From: PCC-6802 sp031388585
GTDB taxonomy: Bacteria; Cyanobacteriota; Cyanobacteriia; Pseudanabaenales; Pseudanabaenaceae
Assembly: GCA_031388585.1 (NCBI GenBank)
Contig: JANMRU010000028.1
Location: forward strand, 1-7,178
DNA: 7,178 bases
Direction of reading: 5' to 3'
Made by a program: the position numbers and the translations under genes. Positions 5,758 through 7,178 of this stretch are shown here, in pieces. Positions within the stretch are counted from its first letter, which is position 1. Every line of letters begins with the position of its first letter. Below the pieces are notes generated by a model. It did not search any database, was not told the origin of the DNA, and worked only from the letters and a program-made list of their open reading frames with translations.

Positions 5758-6636
5758 TTACAGTTGCGGAATACTGTTAATTAGTCCATGACAAACGCTA
5801 GCAAGAAAATCTAAATCGAGCGTTTCAATGCGATCGCTCGGTAAATGGTAATGAGGATTCCGCATATTTGCCGTATCTGTCACCATCATGGCACGGTATC
5901 CCAAATCCCAAAATGGAGCTTGGTCGCTACGCCGCGTATCAGGGAGCATTAGTCCTCGATTCGGAACGGGTAGGCATTCGCAGGATATCCCATTTTTTCG
6001 CATACTGCGATTGAGCCAAAACAGATCGGGAATGGCGATCGCATTTCCAATCAGCGCAATAAAATCCCCACGATTTGGATAGAATTTTTTCAACAATGGA
6101 ATAGGATAGTGTTGCGAGCCTGATGTGCGATCGCAATAACCCAACATTTCCAGCGAAAGCATTAATCTCAATGGCTGCTTTTGTTGCCACAAATCATTTG
6201 CATATGCCCTACTCCCCAACATGCCATATTCTTCGCGATCAAAGGCAATTAGACGGATGGGATAGAATAGCGGCTGCTCGGCAAATGCTCTAGCTAGCTC
6301 CAATAAAACCGCAACACCTGTAGCATTGTCATCTGCACCTGGCGATCCTGGGACAGCATCATAGTGAGCTCCGATTAAAATGGGGGCTTTCTTTTTGCTA
6401 GTGGCGATCGCAGGTAAATTTAAAATCAGATTTTGGCACGTCTCTCCTCTCACCAAAAAATTATGGGTTTCTACAGTCCCCCACTGGGAGAGTTGCCGTT
6501 TAATATACTGCTGTACAAAAAAATGCCCCCCAGTGGCAAAATAGGGGTCTCGCTCCCTGACAAGTTGGTCAAGATGAACGTGTAAAAACTCTTTAAGCTT
6601 TGGCAAATCCAAGGTTACGCTTTTACTGCGATGCAA
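5758..6636 (-). CDS. M28-family zinc peptidase (aminopeptidase-like)
   Basis: Peptidase family M28 enzymes use two zinc ions to remove N-terminal residues from peptides; glutaminyl cyclases share the fold. In this 292-residue frame the ligand set is visible: His91 and Asp93 (GAHYDAVPGSPG), bridging Asp102 (GADDNATG), catalytic Glu135 and ligand Glu136 (FDREEYG), Glu163 (SLEMLGY) and His264 (NPHYHLPSD). Residue 163 is Glu where many members have Asp, a variation also known in the superfamily. There is no signal peptide or membrane segment, so it is probably cytoplasmic. The start is unsettled: TTG at 6636 is the first codon after an in-frame stop, and there is no ATG or GTG before the conserved part. 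TTG at 6612 or 6606 are alternatives that begin close to the first likely helix (LKEFLHVHLDQLV). The substrate cannot be told from sequence, and no operon partner is present. Confidence 0.9.
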   Translation of the reverse strand: MHRSKSVTLDLPKLKEFLHVHLDQLVRERDPYFATGGHFFVQQYIKRQLSQWGTVETHNFLVRGETCQNLILNLPAIATSKKKAPILIGAHYDAVPGSPGADDNATGVAVLLELARAFAEQPLFYPIRLIAFDREEYGMLGSRAYANDLWQQKQPLRLMLSLEMLGYCDRTSGSQHYPIPLLKKFYPNRGDFIALIGNAIAIPDLFWLNRSMRKNGISCECLPVPNRGLMLPDTRRSDQAPFWDLGYRAMMVTDTANMRNPHYHLPSDRIETLDLDFLASVCHGLINSIPQL

Positions 6637-6641
6637 TTATA
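6636..6641 (-). promoter_or_regulatory. Candidate -10 box of the M28 peptidase gene
   Basis: Read on the minus strand, 6641 to 6636 is TATAAT, a perfect -10 hexamer. It overlaps the most upstream TTG start. No good -35 box lies at 16-18 bp spacing. If it is used, transcription would begin near 6629 and translation would have to start at TTG 6612 or 6606. Confidence 0.35.
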
Positions 6642-6706
6642 GCGGTTATTAATTTGTCTTTGGCTGTAGGGAAATTGTAAAACCGTTAGTAAAACCACCA
6701 ATATTA

Positions 6707-6735
6707 TTGACAACTATTCTTATTAATGCTAATTT
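6707..6735 (+). promoter_or_regulatory. Promoter-like element upstream of the candidate small RNA
   Basis: A perfect -35 box TTGACA (6707-6712) is followed after 17 bp by TAATTT (6730-6735). That is a weak -10 match, but it is preceded by TGC in the extended -10 position (6727-6729). The start of transcription would be near 6742. Confidence 0.4.
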
Positions 6736-6741
6736 CTATAT

Positions 6742-6825
6742 ATAGTGTTCTCCTCTCTAGGAATCAGGAAGAAGATCTAGGTAACTCAGAAAAGCATTTA
6801 CTGTAATTGCCTAGGCTTCTTTTTT
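6742..6825 (+). ncRNA. Candidate small RNA of about 85 nt with an anti-Shine-Dalgarno tract
   Basis: The interval between the promoter-like element and a strong plus-strand terminator has no ORF and no neighbouring plus-strand gene that the terminator could serve. The nearest plus-strand gene ends at 5703, and the peptidase gene between runs the other way. Near the predicted 5' end is the pyrimidine tract TTCTCCTCTCT (6748-6758), complementary to AGGAG-type ribosome sites. It can pair weakly with AGGAAGAA (6766-6773), part of which also forms the left arm of the terminator. The layout (short leader, CU-rich single-stranded seed, terminator) is typical of trans-acting bacterial small RNAs. I do not recognise it as a known family: the Yfr1 core ACUCCUCACAC is absent and it does not resemble tRNA or 6S RNA. 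Existence is inferred from signals only. Confidence 0.4.
6769..6825 (+). terminator. Strong intrinsic terminator, plus strand
   Basis: AAGAAGATCTAGGTAA (6769-6784) pairs with TTGCCTAGGCTTCTT (6807-6821) over 15 base pairs, with one bulged A (6775) and two G-U pairs. T follows to 6825 and a further T-rich stretch runs to 6839. The 22-nt loop can form a small inner CAG/CTG stem. The minus strand has no T-run after the stem, so the direction is plus. Confidence 0.65.
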
Positions 6826-6889
6826 ATTGTTTATTTTTTGCTAGCACTAAAGCGTTTACAAGATTTTAACAGGAATTATTTTTATTTAA

Positions 6890-6934
6890 ATTGAAGGGTT
6901 TAGGCGGAACTGCATCTGCAACTAACCCCTCAAT
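6890..6934. repeat. Imperfect hairpin, 45 bp
   Basis: ATTGAAGGGTTTAG (6890-6903) pairs with CTAACCCCTCAAT (6922-6934), with one mismatch and one bulge. Read on the minus strand it is followed by TTTAAATAAAAATAATT, which could make it a weak second terminator behind the calcium-binding protein gene. It may equally be a fragment of a repeat element. GTTTAC (6854-6859) and GTAAAC (6941-6946) form an outer, looser repeat. Confidence 0.4.
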
Positions 6935-7005
6935 AAATCGGTAAACTAACCCAAAAGAGACCTTGTTCCCAAGTCTGTACAAACAGAGCAGAAGTCTTGA
7001 TATGC

Positions 7006-7033
7006 AAAAACAGGTTGAGTATTTCCCAACCTG
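7006..7033 (-). terminator. Intrinsic terminator of the calcium-binding protein gene
   Basis: On the minus strand CAGGTTGGG (7033 to 7025) pairs with CTCAACCTG (7019 to 7011) through nine base pairs including one G-U. The loop is AAATA, followed directly by TTTTT (7010 to 7006). It lies 40 bp beyond the stop codon at 7074-7076. Confidence 0.85.
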
Positions 7034-7073
7034 CTGAATCTATTTGCTGACTAAATATCAGCTTGTGAAATCA

Positions 7074-7178
7074 TTAAGCAATAATTTCGATCACGTTATT
7101 AAAGAATTGCGGGACAGGAGATATTTGGGCAAAACGCTCATAGAAAGCACCCGTACCAGCGCCATCGCGATCAAAGTA
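7074..7178 (-). CDS. C-terminus of an RTX/hemolysin-type calcium-binding protein (partial)
   Basis: The minus-strand frame runs from the window edge to TAA at 7076-7074 and gives 34 residues beginning YFDRDGAGTGAFYERFAQI and ending NNVIEIIA. The pattern Y-D-x-D-G-x-G-x(n)-FA-x-I/L followed by a short hydrophobic tail resembles the extreme C-terminus of cyanobacterial calcium-binding, hemolysin-type repeat proteins (LxYDxDGxG...FAxLxG...DFxIV). These are usually secreted by a type I system that reads a C-terminal signal, and the nonapeptide repeats would lie off the window. The assignment rests on a short tail and is therefore moderate; that this is the 3' end of a real gene is well supported by the terminator just beyond it. 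Confidence 0.65.
   Translation of the reverse strand, partial: YFDRDGAGTGAFYERFAQISPVPQFFNNVIEIIA

Larger units (their letters stand above)
6637..7073. other. 437-bp intergenic region between two minus-strand genes
   Basis: No protein gene was found on either strand. Besides the small RNA candidate, its promoter and terminator, the 6890-6934 hairpin and the terminator at 7006-7033, there is a small hairpin TCTGT-ACAA-ACAGA (about 6974-6987). The left end (6637-6706) should hold the promoter of the M28 gene; only the TATAAT next to its start is recognisable. Confidence 0.5.

Noticed and set aside
5939..6190. Minus-strand ORF of 83 codons inside the M28 peptidase gene
   Set aside because: It overlaps the peptidase in another frame, covering conserved motifs of that gene; no independent support.
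6742..6825. Riboswitch or attenuator rather than a small RNA
   Set aside because: A leader should precede a gene on the same strand; the next gene to the right is on the minus strand.
1..7178. CRISPR array, tRNA, rRNA, toxin-antitoxin or phage-defence system
   Set aside because: No regularly spaced direct repeats, no cloverleaf-like sequence and no gene of such families was found on either strand.

Overview
The window comes from a cyanobacterium. It carries the 3' end of psbA (photosystem II D1 protein), a CpcT/CpeT-type phycobiliprotein lyase and a Tic20-family membrane protein. It also has 15 copies of the cyanobacterial octamer GCGATCGC (HIP1), where about 0.1 would be expected by chance. 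The species cannot be fixed from the sequence alone; a Pseudanabaena- or Leptolyngbya-like filamentous lineage is only a guess.

Layout, left to right. (1) 1-313: psbA 3' end, followed by a strong intrinsic terminator (346-381) and a 123-bp MITE-like element with terminal inverted repeats (390-512). (2) 625-2418: an exported, probably lipid-anchored N-acetylmuramoyl-L-alanine amidase. (3) 2526-3683: a Tic20-family gene and cpcT, 12 bp apart and probably co-transcribed. (4) 3713-3817: a second inverted-repeat element, then purD (3862-5139) starting at TTG. (5) 5140-5757: a gene-poor stretch with a decayed remnant of a Rossmann-fold oxidoreductase (about 5212-5346), an orphan 60-codon ORF (5521-5703) and a small hairpin. 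(6) 5758-6636, minus strand: an M28-family zinc peptidase, convergent with the genes to its left. (7) 6637-7073: a 437-bp intergenic region with a candidate small RNA on the plus strand (promoter-like element, CU-rich anti-Shine-Dalgarno tract, strong terminator) and further hairpins. (8) 7074-7178, minus strand: the last 34 codons of a secreted, RTX/hemolysin-type calcium-binding protein, with its own terminator at 7006-7033.

The genes are mostly housekeeping and do not form one pathway: photosynthesis (psbA), antenna maturation (cpcT), cell-wall remodelling (amidase), purine synthesis (purD), a peptidase and an exported protein. I see no CRISPR array, tRNA, rRNA, transposase or defence-type gene cluster. 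The best candidates for something undescribed are the small RNA at about 6742-6825 and the two MITE-like elements.
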